This document shows, piece after piece, positions 16,995 through 27,209 of a stretch of 64,000 bases of DNA. The notes under the pieces were generated by a model. The model made no database searches. It saw nothing but the letters and a program-made list of their open reading frames with translations, and was not told the origin of the DNA. Where the stretch lies: contig JOEL01000023.1 in the NCBI GenBank assembly GCA_000720995.1, forward strand, positions 23,672 through 87,671, written 5' to 3'. Numbering within the stretch: the stretch's first letter is position 1; the number at the start of each line of letters is the position of its first letter. The position numbers and the translations under genes were made by a program. This DNA comes from Streptomyces celluloflavus. GTDB taxonomy: Bacteria; Actinomycetota; Actinomycetes; Streptomycetales; Streptomycetaceae.

Positions 16995-17702
16995 ATGCCA
17001 CGTGTACTTCTGATCGAAGATGACGCCGCCGTACGGGACGGAGTGACGCTCGCGCTCCGGCGTCGCGGTCACGAAGTGGAGGCCGCAGCCAGCGGCGAGG
17101 AGGGCCTCGACGTCCTGCCGGCCTTCCGCCCCGACATCGTGCTGCTGGACCTGATGCTGCCCGGCAAGGACGGTTTCCAGGTCTGCCGGCTGATCCGCGC
17201 CGAACGCCAGCTGCCGATCATCATGCTCACCGCCCGCGGTGACGACCTGGACGTGGTCCTCGGACTGGAGGCCGGCGCCGACGACTACATCATCAAGCCC
17301 GCCCGCGGCGAGGTCCTGGAAGCCCGCATCCGCGCCGTGCTGCGCCGTACCGCGCTGCCCGCCGACGGTGCGCCCGCCGTCACCGAACCGGGTCCTTCCC
17401 CGGTCGAGACCTACGGCGAGCTGGCCATCGACCGGGCCGGTCTGGTCGTCACCAAGGGCCGCAAGGACCTGCCGCTGGCGCCGTCGGAGATGAAGCTGCT
17501 GCTGTTCCTGTCCGCCACCCCGGGGCAGGTCTTCAGCCGCCAGCAACTGCTCGAACACGTCTGGGAGCACAGCTACCACGGCGATGCGCGGCTGGTCGAC
17601 GCCTGTGTGATGCGGCTGCGGACGAAGATAGAGGACACCCCGCGCAGCCCCCGTTACGTCCAGACCGTGCGCGGCTTCGGCTACCGCTTCGGACCGCTGT
17701 GA
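16995..17702 (+). CDS. OmpR/AfsQ1-type response regulator
   Basis: 235 aa from ATG 16995 (MPRVLLIEDD). Receiver: D9/D10, phosphoacceptor D52 (IVLLDLMLPG), conserved LTAR threonine, and lysine in DDYIIKPA. The C-terminal winged helix contains LAPSEMKLLLFLSATPG and ends RYVQTVRGFGYRFGPL. An in-frame ATG at 16971 would add eight residues. The stop overlaps the kinase GTG. Regulator, kinase and a downstream lipoprotein resemble the afsQ operon, but the divergent sigQ gene expected there is absent, so I leave it unnamed. Confidence 0.93.
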   Translation: MPRVLLIEDDAAVRDGVTLALRRRGHEVEAAASGEEGLDVLPAFRPDIVLLDLMLPGKDGFQVCRLIRAERQLPIIMLTARGDDLDVVLGLEAGADDYIIKPARGEVLEARIRAVLRRTALPADGAPAVTEPGPSPVETYGELAIDRAGLVVTKGRKDLPLAPSEMKLLLFLSATPGQVFSRQQLLEHVWEHSYHGDARLVDACVMRLRTKIEDTPRSPRYVQTVRGFGYRFGPL

Positions 17703-19363
17703 GGCGCCTGACCCGCCTCGTACCGACCCGCTCGCAGCTGGGCGGGCTGCGGGCCCGGCTGGTCGTCGCCTTCCTGCTGGTCGCCGCCGTGAGCGCGCTG
17801 ACCACCGCGGGGCTGACCTACCGCGAGGCCCGTAACGCCATCCTCCAGCGTTCCCAGGACGCCGCCGTCAACGATCTGCGGGCGCAGGTCAATTCGCTGG
17901 CGCCGGAGCTCGCGGTGCCGCCCTCCCAGGCCGATCTGGATTCCTTCCGGGTGCAGTTGGAGCGCTCCGGGAAGTCCCGGGACTGGGACGTCTCCGTCTA
18001 CTACCACGGTCTGCCGGAGAGCAGCGAAGGCGGTCTGCGCCGCGATGTGGTGATGCCGGCGGGCGTCATCGACTCGGTCGAGAAGCGCCATGTGCCGGTC
18101 TTCCAGCGGGTGGACCGCGGCGGCGATCCCTGGCTGGTGATCGGGATGCCGGTCCGCGAGTCGACCGGTTCGCCGTCGCCGCTGTCCGTCTACGCCCAGC
18201 TGCCGCTGCGGGCCGAGGAGGCCAATGTCGAGGCGCTGGTGAGCGCCGCGCGCGGCGGGGCGGTGCCGGTGCTCGCGCTGGCCGTGATCCCGGCCCTGCT
18301 CGCCGCGCGCGGTGTGCTGCGGCCCGTACGGGGGCTGCGGCAGGCCGCCGGGCGGATCGCCGAGGGCAAGCTGGACACCCGGCTGGAGGTGAAGGGCGCC
18401 GACGAACTCGCCGATCTGTCCCGCACCTTCAACGACATGGCCGCGAAGCTGGAGGAGAGCGTGGCCGAGCTGCGCCGGCTGGAGTCCAACGCCCGGCGCT
18501 TCGCGGCCGATGTCTCGCACGAGCTGCGTACGCCGCTCGCGGCGATGGCCGCGGTCACCGACGTCCTCGACGAGGACGCCGAGTCCCTCGATCCCGACAC
18601 CGCCGCCGCGGTCCGGCTGATCAGCCAGGAGACCGGCAAGCTGGCCCGGATGGTGGAGGACCTGATGGAGGTCTCCCGGTTCGACGCGGGGGCCGCGGCG
18701 CTGCACCTGGACGAGGTGGACGTCGCCGAGACCATCCGCAAGACCCTCCAGGCCAGGGCCTGGCAGCAGCGGGTGACGGCGGACCTGGCGCCCGGCGTAC
18801 GGGCCCGGCTCGACCCCCGCCGGCTGGACGTGGTGGTCGCGAACCTGGTGGGCAACGCCCTGCACCACGGCGGCGAGCCCGTCCGGGTGCTGCTGCACGC
18901 GCCCGAGCCGGGTGCGGAGCGGCTGCTGATCGAGATCTCCGACAGCGGCCCCGGTATCGACCCCGAGGTCCTGCCGCACGTCTTCGACCGCTTCTTCAAG
19001 GCGGATTCGGCCCGCGCCCGGTCCGAGGGCAGCGGTCTGGGCCTGGCCATCGCGCTGGAGAACGTCCGGCTGCACGGCGGAACGGTACGCGCCGCCAACG
19101 CCCCCGAGGGCGGCGCGGTGTTCACCGTGGATCTGCCGCTGCACCACGGTGAGCGGACCGCCACGGCCCAGGACACGGCCACCGACGACCCGGCGGAGGA
19201 CGATCCGGCCGCGGCCGCGGCGGGGTACCCGACGGCCGACGCGGTCGAGCGGGCCGCCGCGTACGACGCGAAGCACCCGGCCGCCGCCCTGCCGGCCACC
19301 GCGGCCACCGACGACGGCCGGGACGCGCTGCGTCCCCCGGCCGGTAAGGAGAGCGAGGCATGA
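17699..19363 (+). CDS. Membrane sensor histidine kinase, partner of the upstream regulator
   Basis: 554 aa from GTG 17699. TM1 (LVVAFLLVAAVSALTTAGLT, residues 21-40), an extracellular sensor domain to about residue 185, TM2 (VLALAVIPALLAA) and HAMP follow in order. The HisKA box is FAADVSHELRTPLAAM with H274; HATPase_c has NLVGNALHHGG, DSGPGID and GSGLGLAIA. A 70-residue Ala/Asp/Glu-rich C-terminal tail follows the ATPase domain and is unusual. The start overlaps the regulator and the stop overlaps the lipoprotein ATG. Confidence 0.94.
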   Translation: MRRLTRLVPTRSQLGGLRARLVVAFLLVAAVSALTTAGLTYREARNAILQRSQDAAVNDLRAQVNSLAPELAVPPSQADLDSFRVQLERSGKSRDWDVSVYYHGLPESSEGGLRRDVVMPAGVIDSVEKRHVPVFQRVDRGGDPWLVIGMPVRESTGSPSPLSVYAQLPLRAEEANVEALVSAARGGAVPVLALAVIPALLAARGVLRPVRGLRQAAGRIAEGKLDTRLEVKGADELADLSRTFNDMAAKLEESVAELRRLESNARRFAADVSHELRTPLAAMAAVTDVLDEDAESLDPDTAAAVRLISQETGKLARMVEDLMEVSRFDAGAAALHLDEVDVAETIRKTLQARAWQQRVTADLAPGVRARLDPRRLDVVVANLVGNALHHGGEPVRVLLHAPEPGAERLLIEISDSGPGIDPEVLPHVFDRFFKADSARARSEGSGLGLAIALENVRLHGGTVRAANAPEGGAVFTVDLPLHHGERTATAQDTATDDPAEDDPAAAAAGYPTADAVERAAAYDAKHPAAALPATAATDDGRDALRPPAGKESEA

Positions 19364-19935
19364 GCGCCCGCAACGCCCCGACCGCCGCACGGGCCGGACG
19401 GCTCGCCCTGGGCGGCCTGCTGGCCGGTGCGCTGGCCGGCTGCGGTATCGCGCCCACCGACGTCATCGACGCGGGCGTGCCCGCCTCCGGGGTGAAGGCC
19501 CCGGGCCAGCCCGTCTCCGATGTCCAGCTGTTCTTCTACGGACAGTCGGGGCTCCGCTCGGCGACCCGGCCGACGAAGACGCCGGCCGGTCCGCAGAGCG
19601 CACTCGACCTGCTCCTGGCGGGCCCGGACCACGCGGAGCGGATGCGCGGGCTCTCCAGCGTCCTGCCGAAGTTCTCCGGCCCGCTGACGGCCGACACGAC
19701 CGAAGGCCGGGTCCAGATCACCTTGCCGAGCATGCGGGCGCTGAACTCCGCCGCGATGAACCAGCTGGTGTGCACCGTGGCCAACGCCCAGGTCCCCGGG
19801 CACAAACCGCCGGGGCAGGTCCTGGTGACCCTGATGGACGCGCAGACCCGCGTCGGCCCCATGATCTGCGGCGGCAACAACGCCTTCCCGGTCATCGAGC
19901 CCAGCCCGACGGAGTCGTCGCCGCCCACGCAGTAG
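19360..19935 (+). CDS. Lipoprotein encoded with a two-component system (GerMN-like region)
   Basis: 191 aa. A type II signal peptide ends in the lipobox LAGC (residues 24-27: GALAGCGIAP), so the protein is anchored outside the membrane. The body has VQLFFYGQSGLR, ALDLLLAGP and a segment around GRVQITLPSMRALNSAAMNQ that resembles GerMN/spore-germination lipoprotein domains. The ATG overlaps the kinase stop. A likely role is modulating the kinase, as CseA does for CseC; this is inferred. Confidence 0.85.
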   Translation: MSARNAPTAARAGRLALGGLLAGALAGCGIAPTDVIDAGVPASGVKAPGQPVSDVQLFFYGQSGLRSATRPTKTPAGPQSALDLLLAGPDHAERMRGLSSVLPKFSGPLTADTTEGRVQITLPSMRALNSAAMNQLVCTVANAQVPGHKPPGQVLVTLMDAQTRVGPMICGGNNAFPVIEPSPTESSPPTQ

Positions 19936-20035
19936 GCGGCCGGGGCGCGCGGGCGGGGGCGCGTTACGGTGGAGGGAGGCACCCGCCTGGCACGAAGAGG
20001 ATCGGACGGCCCTGAGACCTCGGGAGACCCACACG

Positions 20036-20437
20036 ATGACCGAGCGCAAACCACCTGGTGTCAGCTTCGAGTCGTGGATCGACAAGCAGATCCGCGAGGC
20101 GACGGAGCGGGGTGACTTCGCCCATCTGACGGGCGCGGGCAAACCGCTCGCCGGTCTCGACAAGCCGTATGACGAGCTGTGGTGGGTCAAGGAGAAGATG
20201 AGCCGGGAGAACCTCTCGTACCTCCCGCCGACGCTCGCCCTGAGCAAGGAGGCCGAGGACGCGCTGGAGGCGGCGTCCAGGGCTCCCTCGGAGGCCGCGC
20301 TGCGCCGCATCCTGACGGCCGTCAACGACAAGATCCGCGCGGCGCACCGCGTTCCGCTGGAGGGCCCGCCGCGCCCGCTCGTCCCCTTCGACATCGACGA
20401 GGCCGCCCGCGACTGGCGGGCCCGGCACGGTCGTTAG
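20036..20437 (+). CDS. DUF1992 (DnaJ-homologue C28-like) domain protein
   Basis: 133 aa. The DUF1992 core is clear: FESWIDKQIREATERGDF, then GAGKPLAGLDKPYDELWWVK. The function of the family is not established. ATG 20036 follows GGGAGA. It is a stand-alone gene between the two-component operon and mutA. Confidence 0.9.
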   Translation: MTERKPPGVSFESWIDKQIREATERGDFAHLTGAGKPLAGLDKPYDELWWVKEKMSRENLSYLPPTLALSKEAEDALEAASRAPSEAALRRILTAVNDKIRAAHRVPLEGPPRPLVPFDIDEAARDWRARHGR

Positions 20438-20623
20438 CGGCGGGTCGGCCCGCCGGACAGGGCGGGCCGGCCCCTTCCGCACCGCGCACCCCGCCCCGGA
20501 TACGAACAGGCGCGGGACGCACGAGCACCCGGCCGACCGGACGGGTGGACCCGCGGCCGAAGAGGGCAAGGTCACAGCGGGAGCCCCTGCTCCCGCTCGT
20601 ACCCGTTCCCCTAGCCTGCTGCC

Positions 20624-22516
20624 ATGACCGCCGAGTCCCCCGAACTCCCCCTGGCCGCCGCGTTCCCCGAAGCGGACCGAGCACAGTGGCAGCGCCTCGT
20701 CGAAGGCGTGCTGCGCAAGTCGGGCGTCACCGAGGCGTCCGGCGCCGCCGCCGAGGACGCGCTCGCCACCGATCTCCAGGACGGGATCCGCGTCCGTCCG
20801 CTGTACACCGCCGAGGACGGCGGCGGTGCCCTGGGCCATCCCGGTTTCCCCCCGTTCGTCCGGGCCGGGCGCCCCCAGGGCGGCGCCGTCGCCGGATGGG
20901 ACGTACGCCAGCGCCACACGGACACCGATCCGCGGCGCGCCAACGCGGCGGTCCTCGCCGATCTGGAGAACGGTGTCACCTCGCTCTGGCTGACCGTCGG
21001 GGACGGCGGGCTGCCGGTGTCAGGGCTGGCGGCGGCCCTTGAGGGCGTCTATCTGGACCTGGCCGCGGTGGTCCTGGACGCCGGCGCGGACTTCGCCCCG
21101 GCCGCCGAGGAACTGCTGCGGCTGCACGCCGTGTCCGAGGCTCCGCTCGGCGAGGCGGCCGGCGGGCTCGGCGCCGACCCGCTGGGCCTGCTCGCCCGCA
21201 CCGGTGACGCCGGCGCGCTCGGCTCCCGGCTGGCCGCGGCCGTCGGGCTGGCGCTGCGCTGCGCGGACGAGGCGCCCGGGATGCGGGCGCTGGCCGTGGA
21301 CGCGCTGCCGTACCACGAGGCGGGTGGCTCGCCCGCCGAGGAGCTGGGGACGTCGCTGGCCACCGGCGTCGCCTATCTGCGGGAGCTGACCGGGGCCGGT
21401 CTGGATATCGACGCGGCCTGCCGGCAGCTGGAGTTCCGCTACGCCGCCACCGCGGACCAGTTCCTGACGATCGCCAAGCTGCGGGCGGCCCGCCGGCTGT
21501 GGGCGCGGGTCGCCGAGGTGTGCGGCGCGTCGCCCGCCGCGTCCGCCCAGCGCCAGCACGCGGTCACCTCGTCGGTGATGATGACCCGTCGCGATCCGTG
21601 GGTGAACATGCTGCGGACGACGGTCGCCGGGCTGTCCGCCGGGGTGGGCGGCGCGGACGCGGTGACGGTGCTGCCGTTCGACGCCGCGCTGGGCCTGTCG
21701 GATGCTTTCGCCCGGCGGATCGCCCGCAACACCCAGTCCGTGCTGCTGGAGGAGTCGCATCTGTCGAAGGTGATCGACCCGGCGGGCGGTTCCTGGTACG
21801 TGGAGCGGCTCACCGAGGAGCTGGCCCGCGCGGGGTGGGCGTGGTTCCAGGAGATCGAGGGCGCGGGCGGCCAGGCCGCCGCGCTGCGCTCCGGGCTGAT
21901 CGGCGAGCGGCTGGCGGCCACCTGGCGGCGGCGCTCGGCCGATCTCGCCCACCGCCGCGAACCGATCACCGGCGTCAGCGAGTTCCCGCACCTCGGCGAG
22001 GTGCCCGTGGTGCGCGAGGCGGCCCCGGTGCCGGCGAGCCGGGGGTCCGGCGGACTGCCGCGGGTGCGCCGGGACGACGCGTACGAACGGCTGCGGGCCC
22101 GGTCCGACGCGCACCTGGCGGCGACCGGGTCCCGTCCGAAGGTGTTCCTCGCGGCGCTGGGGCCGGCGGCGGTGCACACCGCGCGGGTCGCGTTCGCCGC
22201 CAACCTCTTCCAGGCGGGCGGTATCGAGGCGGTCCACGAACCGGCGTCGGTGGACGCCGGGTCGGTGGCCGAGGCGTTCGTCCGCAGCGGGGCGGGCGTC
22301 GCGTGCCTGTGCTCGGGCGACGCGGTCTACGCCGAGCAGGCGGCGGCCGTGGCGGCCGCGCTGAAATCGGCGGGCGCGTCGCGGGTCCATCTGGCGGGCC
22401 GGCCCGGCGAGCGCCGGGCGCACTACGTAGAGGCCGGCGTGGACTCCTTCGTCTTCGCGGGCTGCGATGCGGTCGAGGTCCTCACCTCGGCCCTGGACGT
22501 CATGGAGGTGGCGTGA
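20624..22516 (+). CDS. mutA: Methylmalonyl-CoA mutase small (non-catalytic) subunit
   Basis: 630 aa. Forms the heterodimer with MutB that interconverts succinyl-CoA and (R)-methylmalonyl-CoA, linking odd-chain and branched carbon to the TCA cycle and supplying polyketide extender units. The barrel region carries [19 protein letters not shown] and [19 protein letters not shown]. The cobalamin domain lacks the DxHxxG histidine motif ([18 protein letters not shown]), as expected for the small subunit. The stop overlaps the mutB ATG. ATG 20624 was chosen; the spacer upstream has no other clear start. Confidence 0.95.
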   Translation: MTAESPELPLAAAFPEADRAQWQRLVEGVLRKSGVTEASGAAAEDALATDLQDGIRVRPLYTAEDGGGALGHPGFPPFVRAGRPQGGAVAGWDVRQRHTDTDPRRANAAVLADLENGVTSLWLTVGDGGLPVSGLAAALEGVYLDLAAVVLDAGADFAPAAEELLRLHAVSEAPLGEAAGGLGADPLGLLARTGDAGALGSRLAAAVGLALRCADEAPGMRALAVDALPYHEAGGSPAEELGTSLATGVAYLRELTGAGLDIDAACRQLEFRYAATADQFLTIAKLRAARRLWARVAEVCGASPAASAQRQHAVTSSVMMTRRDPWVNMLRTTVAGLSAGVGGADAVTVLPFDAALGLSDAFARRIARNTQSVLLEESHLSKVIDPAGGSWYVERLTEELARAGWAWFQEIEGAGGQAAALRSGLIGERLAATWRRRSADLAHRREPITGVSEFPHLGEVPVVREAAPVPASRGSGGLPRVRRDDAYERLRARSDAHLAATGSRPKVFLAALGPAAVHTARVAFAANLFQAGGIEAVHEPASVDAGSVAEAFVRSGAGVACLCSGDAVYAEQAAAVAAALKSAGASRVHLAGRPGERRAHYVEAGVDSFVFAGCDAVEVLTSALDVMEVA

Positions 22517-24741
22517 TGGACGACACGACGCGACGGGCGGGCGCCATCCCGGACTTCAGCACGGTCGGGCTGGGGGACGCGGGCGGGGCCGGCGGCGGGG
22601 CCGAGCGGTGGGCGGACGCGGTACAGCAGGCCACCGGCAAGAGCGTCGCGGACCTGACCTGGGAGACGCCCGAGGGCATCGACGTCAAACCGCTCTACAC
22701 CGAGGCGGACCTCGGCGGGCTGGACTTCCTGGGCACCTACCCGGGCATCGCGCCGTATCTGCGCGGCCCGTATCCGACGATGTACGTCAACCAGCCGTGG
22801 ACGGTCCGGCAGTACGCCGGCTTCTCCACCGCCGAGGAGTCCAACGCCTTCTACCGGCGCAATCTCGCCGCCGGCCAGAAGGGGTTGTCGGTCGCCTTCG
22901 ACCTGCCCACCCACCGCGGGTACGACAGCGACCATCCGCGGGTGACCGGCGATGTCGGCATGGCGGGCGTCGCCATCGACTCGATCTACGACATGCGCCA
23001 GCTCTTCGAGGGCATCCCGCTGGACCGGATGACCGTGTCGATGACGATGAACGGCGCGGTGCTGCCGGTGCTGGCGCTGTACATCGTGGCCGCCGAGGAA
23101 CAGGGCGTACCGCCCGAGAAGCTGGCCGGGACCATCCAGAACGACATCCTCAAGGAGTTCATGGTCCGCAACACCTACATCTATCCGCCGCAGCCCTCGA
23201 TGCGGATCATCTCCGACATCTTCGCGTACACCGCGCAGAAGATGCCGCGCTACAACTCCATCTCGATCTCCGGCTACCACATCCAGGAAGCGGGCGCGAC
23301 GGCCGACCTGGAGCTGGCGTACACCCTCGCCGACGGGGTGGAGTATCTGCGCGCGGGTCTGGCGGCGGGGATGGACGTGGACGCGTTCGCGCCGCGGCTG
23401 TCGTTCTTCTGGGCGATCGGTATGAACTTCTTCATGGAGATCGCCAAGCTGCGGGCGGCCCGGCTGCTGTGGGCCCGGCTGGTGCGGGGCTTCGACCCGA
23501 AGAACCCCAAGTCCCTCTCGCTGCGCACCCATTCGCAGACCTCGGGCTGGTCGCTGACCGCGCAGGACGTGTTCAACAACGTCACCCGGACCTGTGTGGA
23601 GGCGATGGCCGCGACCCAGGGGCACACCCAGTCGCTGCACACCAACGCGCTGGACGAGGCGCTGGCGCTGCCCACCGACTTCTCCGCCCGCATCGCCCGT
23701 AACACCCAGCTCTTCCTGCAACAGGAGTCGGGCACCTGCCGGGTCATCGACCCGTGGGGCGGCAGCGCGTACGTCGAGCGGCTCACCCACGATCTGGCGC
23801 GGCGGGCCTGGCAGCACATCGAGGAGGTCGAGGCGGCCGGCGGGATGGCCAAGGCCATCGACGCGGGCATCCCCAAACTGCGGGTCGAGGAGGCCGCGGC
23901 GCGCACCCAGGCGCGGATCGACTCGGGGCGGCAGGCCCTGATCGGCGTGAACAAGTACCGCGTGGCGAGCGACGAGGAGATCGACGTCCTCAAGGTCGAC
24001 AACTCCGCGGTGCGCACCCAGCAGATCGAGAAACTGCGGCGGCTGCGCGCCGAGCGCGACGAGGACGTCTGCCAGGACGCGCTGCGGGCGCTGGCGGCGG
24101 CGGCCGGGTCCGCGCCGGGTCCGGGCCTGGCGGGCAATCTGCTGGCGCTGGCCGTGGACGCGGCCCGCGCGATGGCGACGGTCGGCGAGATCTCGGACGC
24201 CCTGGAGTCGGTGTACGGGCGGCACTCCGGCCAGATCCGTACGATCTCCGGTGTGTACCGAGACGAAGCGGGTCCCTCCTCCGGTGTGGAGCGCACCCGG
24301 GCGCTGGTGGCCGAGTTCGAGCGCGCCGAAGGGCGCCGGCCGCGCATCCTGGTGGCCAAGATGGGCCAGGACGGCCATGACCGCGGCCAGAAGGTGATCG
24401 CCACCGCCTTCGCCGACCTGGGTTTCGACGTGGATGTCGGCCCGCTGTTCCAGACCCCGGCGGAGGTGGCCCGGCAGGCGGTGGAGGCCGATGTGCACAT
24501 CGTCGGGGTGTCCTCGCTGGCGGCCGGTCATCTGACGCTGGTGCCCGCGCTGCGCGAGGCGCTGGCCGCGGAGGAGCGCGAGGACATCACGGTCGTGGTG
24601 GGCGGGGTGATCCCGCCGGCGGACGTGCAGACGCTGCGCGACATGGGTGCCGCCGCCGTCTTCCCGCCCGGCACCGTCATCCCCGACGCCGCCCACGACC
24701 TGGTCCGGGACCTGGCCTCGGTCCTCGGCCACGAGCTGTGA
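22516..24741 (+). CDS. mutB: Methylmalonyl-CoA mutase large (catalytic) subunit
   Basis: 741 aa. The active-site barrel includes [59 protein letters not shown] and [20 protein letters not shown]. The C-terminal B12 domain has the base-off motif DGHDRG (D619, H621) in [18 protein letters not shown] 22516 overlaps the mutA stop; GTG 22513 is an alternative. The first 40 residues are a variable subunit-interaction segment. Confidence 0.97.
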   Translation: MDDTTRRAGAIPDFSTVGLGDAGGAGGGAERWADAVQQATGKSVADLTWETPEGIDVKPLYTEADLGGLDFLGTYPGIAPYLRGPYPTMYVNQPWTVRQYAGFSTAEESNAFYRRNLAAGQKGLSVAFDLPTHRGYDSDHPRVTGDVGMAGVAIDSIYDMRQLFEGIPLDRMTVSMTMNGAVLPVLALYIVAAEEQGVPPEKLAGTIQNDILKEFMVRNTYIYPPQPSMRIISDIFAYTAQKMPRYNSISISGYHIQEAGATADLELAYTLADGVEYLRAGLAAGMDVDAFAPRLSFFWAIGMNFFMEIAKLRAARLLWARLVRGFDPKNPKSLSLRTHSQTSGWSLTAQDVFNNVTRTCVEAMAATQGHTQSLHTNALDEALALPTDFSARIARNTQLFLQQESGTCRVIDPWGGSAYVERLTHDLARRAWQHIEEVEAAGGMAKAIDAGIPKLRVEEAAARTQARIDSGRQALIGVNKYRVASDEEIDVLKVDNSAVRTQQIEKLRRLRAERDEDVCQDALRALAAAAGSAPGPGLAGNLLALAVDAARAMATVGEISDALESVYGRHSGQIRTISGVYRDEAGPSSGVERTRALVAEFERAEGRRPRILVAKMGQDGHDRGQKVIATAFADLGFDVDVGPLFQTPAEVARQAVEADVHIVGVSSLAAGHLTLVPALREALAAEEREDITVVVGGVIPPADVQTLRDMGAAAVFPPGTVIPDAAHDLVRDLASVLGHEL

Positions 24742-24754
24742 GCGGGTGCCCGCC

Positions 24755-25774
24755 ATGCCTGTCAGCATCGATGTCGACCGCTACGCCGAGGGGGTCCGGG
24801 CCGGCTCCAGGGCCTGGATCGCCCGCGCCGTCACACTGGTGGAGTCCACCCGCGCCGACCACCGGGCGGCGGCCCAGCGGCTGCTGATCGCGCTGCTGCC
24901 GTACTCCGGCGCGGCCCGCCGGATGGGGATCAGCGGGGTGCCGGGCGTCGGCAAGTCCACCTTCATCGACGCGCTCGGCACGCTGCTGACCGGCGCCGGG
25001 CACCGGGTGGCGGTGCTGGCAGTCGATCCGTCCTCCAGCCGGACGGGCGGCAGCATCCTGGGCGACAAGACCCGGATGGAGCGGCTGGCGACCGACCCGG
25101 CGGCGTTCGTCCGCCCCTCCCCCACGTCCGGCACGCTCGGCGGGGTGGCGCGGGCGACCCGCGAGTCCATCGTGGTGATGGAGGCCGCGGGCTACGACGT
25201 CGTCCTGGTGGAGACGGTCGGCGTCGGCCAGTCCGAGACCGCCGTCGCGAACATGGTCGACACCTTCCTGCTGCTGACGCTGGCGCGCACCGGCGACCAG
25301 TTGCAGGGCATCAAGAAGGGTGTGCTGGAGCTGGCGGACCTGGTCTCGGTCAACAAGGCCGACGGTCCGCACGAGCGGGACGCCCGCTCCGCAGCCCGCG
25401 AACTGGCCGGTGCGCTGCGGCTGTTGCAGCCCGCGGACGCGGTCTGGACCCCGCCGGTGCTGACGTGCAGCGCCCGCGAGGGCACCGGGCTCAAGACGGT
25501 GTGGGAGCGGATCGAACAGCACCGCGCCCTGCTGGAGTCCACCGGCGCGCTGGCCGAGCGGCGCCGCGCCCAACAGGTGGACTGGACCTGGGCGATGGTG
25601 CGCGAACGGCTGATGGACCGCCTCCGGGACCATCCGGAGGTGCGCCGCCTGGGCCCCGGGGTCGAACGGGAGGTCCGCGCGGGCGAGATCACCGCGACAC
25701 TGGCCGCCGAACGGCTCCTGACGGCGTTCGGACTGCCGGACGGCTCCCCCGATGGTGTGCCGGACGGGCGGTAG
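24755..25774 (+). CDS. meaB: Methylmalonyl-CoA mutase GTPase chaperone MeaB
   Basis: 339 aa G3E-family GTPase that guards cobalamin loading and protects the mutase from inactivation. Walker A: GVPGVGKST (61-69). Downstream motifs: AVDPSSSRTGGSILGDKTRM, VVLVETVGVGQSE and the base-specificity segment VSVNKADG. ATG 24755 (or in-frame GTG 24746) begins 13 bases after mutB, so the three genes form one operon. Confidence 0.95.
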   Translation: MPVSIDVDRYAEGVRAGSRAWIARAVTLVESTRADHRAAAQRLLIALLPYSGAARRMGISGVPGVGKSTFIDALGTLLTGAGHRVAVLAVDPSSSRTGGSILGDKTRMERLATDPAAFVRPSPTSGTLGGVARATRESIVVMEAAGYDVVLVETVGVGQSETAVANMVDTFLLLTLARTGDQLQGIKKGVLELADLVSVNKADGPHERDARSAARELAGALRLLQPADAVWTPPVLTCSAREGTGLKTVWERIEQHRALLESTGALAERRRAQQVDWTWAMVRERLMDRLRDHPEVRRLGPGVEREVRAGEITATLAAERLLTAFGLPDGSPDGVPDGR

Positions 25775-25889
25775 TTGGGGCCGTGAGGCGGCCGCGCCGG
25801 GCGGGTCGCCCCGGGGCCGGGCGCGGCCGTACCGGCGGTGCCCGGCCGGTCCCGCCGCACGCCGCCCCTGATCCGGCCCCTTCCGGGTT

Positions 25890-25911
25890 AGGGGAGTTGC
25901 CCTACTCCCCT
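25890..25911. promoter_or_regulatory. Dyad upstream of the AhpD-like gene
   Basis: Arms AGGGGAGT (25890-25897) and ACTCCCCT (25904-25911) around six bases. A second, overlapping dyad (TAGGG/CCCTA) shares the centre. It could be a regulator site or a weak terminator for meaB; it lies about 150 bases before the next start. Confidence 0.45.
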
Positions 25912-26058
25912 CGGTGTAGACGGGGCCGGGCAGTGGTCCGGGTGCAGTAGGGGAAACAGCAGCCCTGCGTACGACGACGCCCGCCGGACCGGCCGCGAGG
26001 ATCGAACCCAGACAGCGGCCGACCAGGGCCGCAGCGTCCAGGAGTGGGAGATCACGCT

Positions 26059-27120
26059 GTGCCGAGCCCGTACCGCTACACCACGCCCGCCGCCCCCAAG
26101 GCGGCCACCGGTGAGACCGCCGCCGTGTACCGGCAGTTGGACCTCGACCTGGGTGTCCGGCGGGCGCCGGCGTTCACGGTGCTGTCGGCCGCGCCCGCAC
26201 TGCTGGTGGCGTCCTGGGTGGCGGTGCGCGAATCGCTGCTCGCGGGCGGCGCACCCCGGGACGCCAAGGCGCTGGTCGCGGCCGGAGTCGTGCGGGCCAC
26301 CCCCGGCGCGGTCCGGGTGGCCGGGCATCTGCCGGCCCCGCACGTCGTCGGCGGCCGCCGGTTCGCCGAAGCGCTCGGGACCGGCGGCGCCCCCGAGGAC
26401 GCCGCGCACGCCCGGCTGCTGGCCTGGGGCGCGGCCACCCACACCCCGGGCGCCCCCGAACTGGCCGACCCGCCCTTCCCGCCCGGCCACGCCCCCGAAT
26501 ACCTCGGCACGGCGCTCGCCGCCCATTTCGTCGGCCGTATCGCCGCCGCGCTGCTCACCGAGCGCGCACCGGCGGGCCCCCGGCGGCTCCGGTCGGCGGT
26601 GCGGGCGCTCGGCGGGCGGTCTGGGACGGCTGCCGAGCGGCGCCCGCCGCGTCCCGGGGAGAGCCTGGCGCTGCTCGGCGGCGGCTGCGGCCCCGAGCCG
26701 TCCTGGGCCGACGGGGCGCCGGTCGGCGCGGGGTTCGCGGCGCTGCGGCGCGCCGCGACGGCGGACAGCCCGGCGCTGACCGACGCGGTGCGCACGACGG
26801 TGCTGGCGGCGGTGACCGACTGGGACGGCGGCCGTCCGCCGACGGCGCGCTCCTGGCTGTACGGGTCGTTGTCCGCGCTGCGCGGCGCGGACCGGCCGGC
26901 CGCCGCGCTGGCGCTGCTCGGCGCGCTGGCACCGGATCAGGTACGCGACACCGACATCGAGTTCTGGCGGTCCACCGCACCGGACCGGACGGCCGGTGAC
27001 GCCGATCTGGTCCGGCTGATCGCCTTCGGCGCGTACGCGGCCGCCGCCCGCGTCGAGGCGTCCCTCGCCCCCGCGACGCGCCGCCGGTCCGGTGCGCCCG
27101 CCGGCCTCCCCCGGCCCTGA
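26059..27120 (+). CDS. Probable AhpD-like / carboxymuconolactone-decarboxylase-fold protein lacking the CxxC
   Basis: 353 aa from GTG 26059, preceded by GGGAG with eight-base spacing; GTG 26044 would add five residues. The start YRYTTPAAP, the helical LSAAPALLVASWVAVRESLL and the ALVAAGVVRATPGAVRVAGH segment resemble AhpD-like proteins. The reactive CxxC-x3-H site expected at the last segment is absent, and the only cysteine I see is in LGGGCGPEP. A second helical half follows (residues 190-340). Peroxidase activity is therefore unlikely by the usual mechanism. The family call is moderate. Confidence 0.5.
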   Translation: MPSPYRYTTPAAPKAATGETAAVYRQLDLDLGVRRAPAFTVLSAAPALLVASWVAVRESLLAGGAPRDAKALVAAGVVRATPGAVRVAGHLPAPHVVGGRRFAEALGTGGAPEDAAHARLLAWGAATHTPGAPELADPPFPPGHAPEYLGTALAAHFVGRIAAALLTERAPAGPRRLRSAVRALGGRSGTAAERRPPRPGESLALLGGGCGPEPSWADGAPVGAGFAALRRAATADSPALTDAVRTTVLAAVTDWDGGRPPTARSWLYGSLSALRGADRPAAALALLGALAPDQVRDTDIEFWRSTAPDRTAGDADLVRLIAFGAYAAAARVEASLAPATRRRSGAPAGLPRP

Positions 27121-27209
27121 CGCGCGCCCCTCGCGGCGCACGACCGCCGTATGCGATCCGACGCGGAGCCGCCCCTGGTGTCCTCGCCGGTCATCCGTCG
27201 CCGGGCGCG

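Noticed and set aside
16971-19935. Naming the two-component operon afsQ1-afsQ2
   Set aside because: Receiver sequence and trailing lipoprotein are similar in style, but the divergent sigQ gene typical of afsQ is absent and a deacetylase is there instead. By-eye similarity is not enough.
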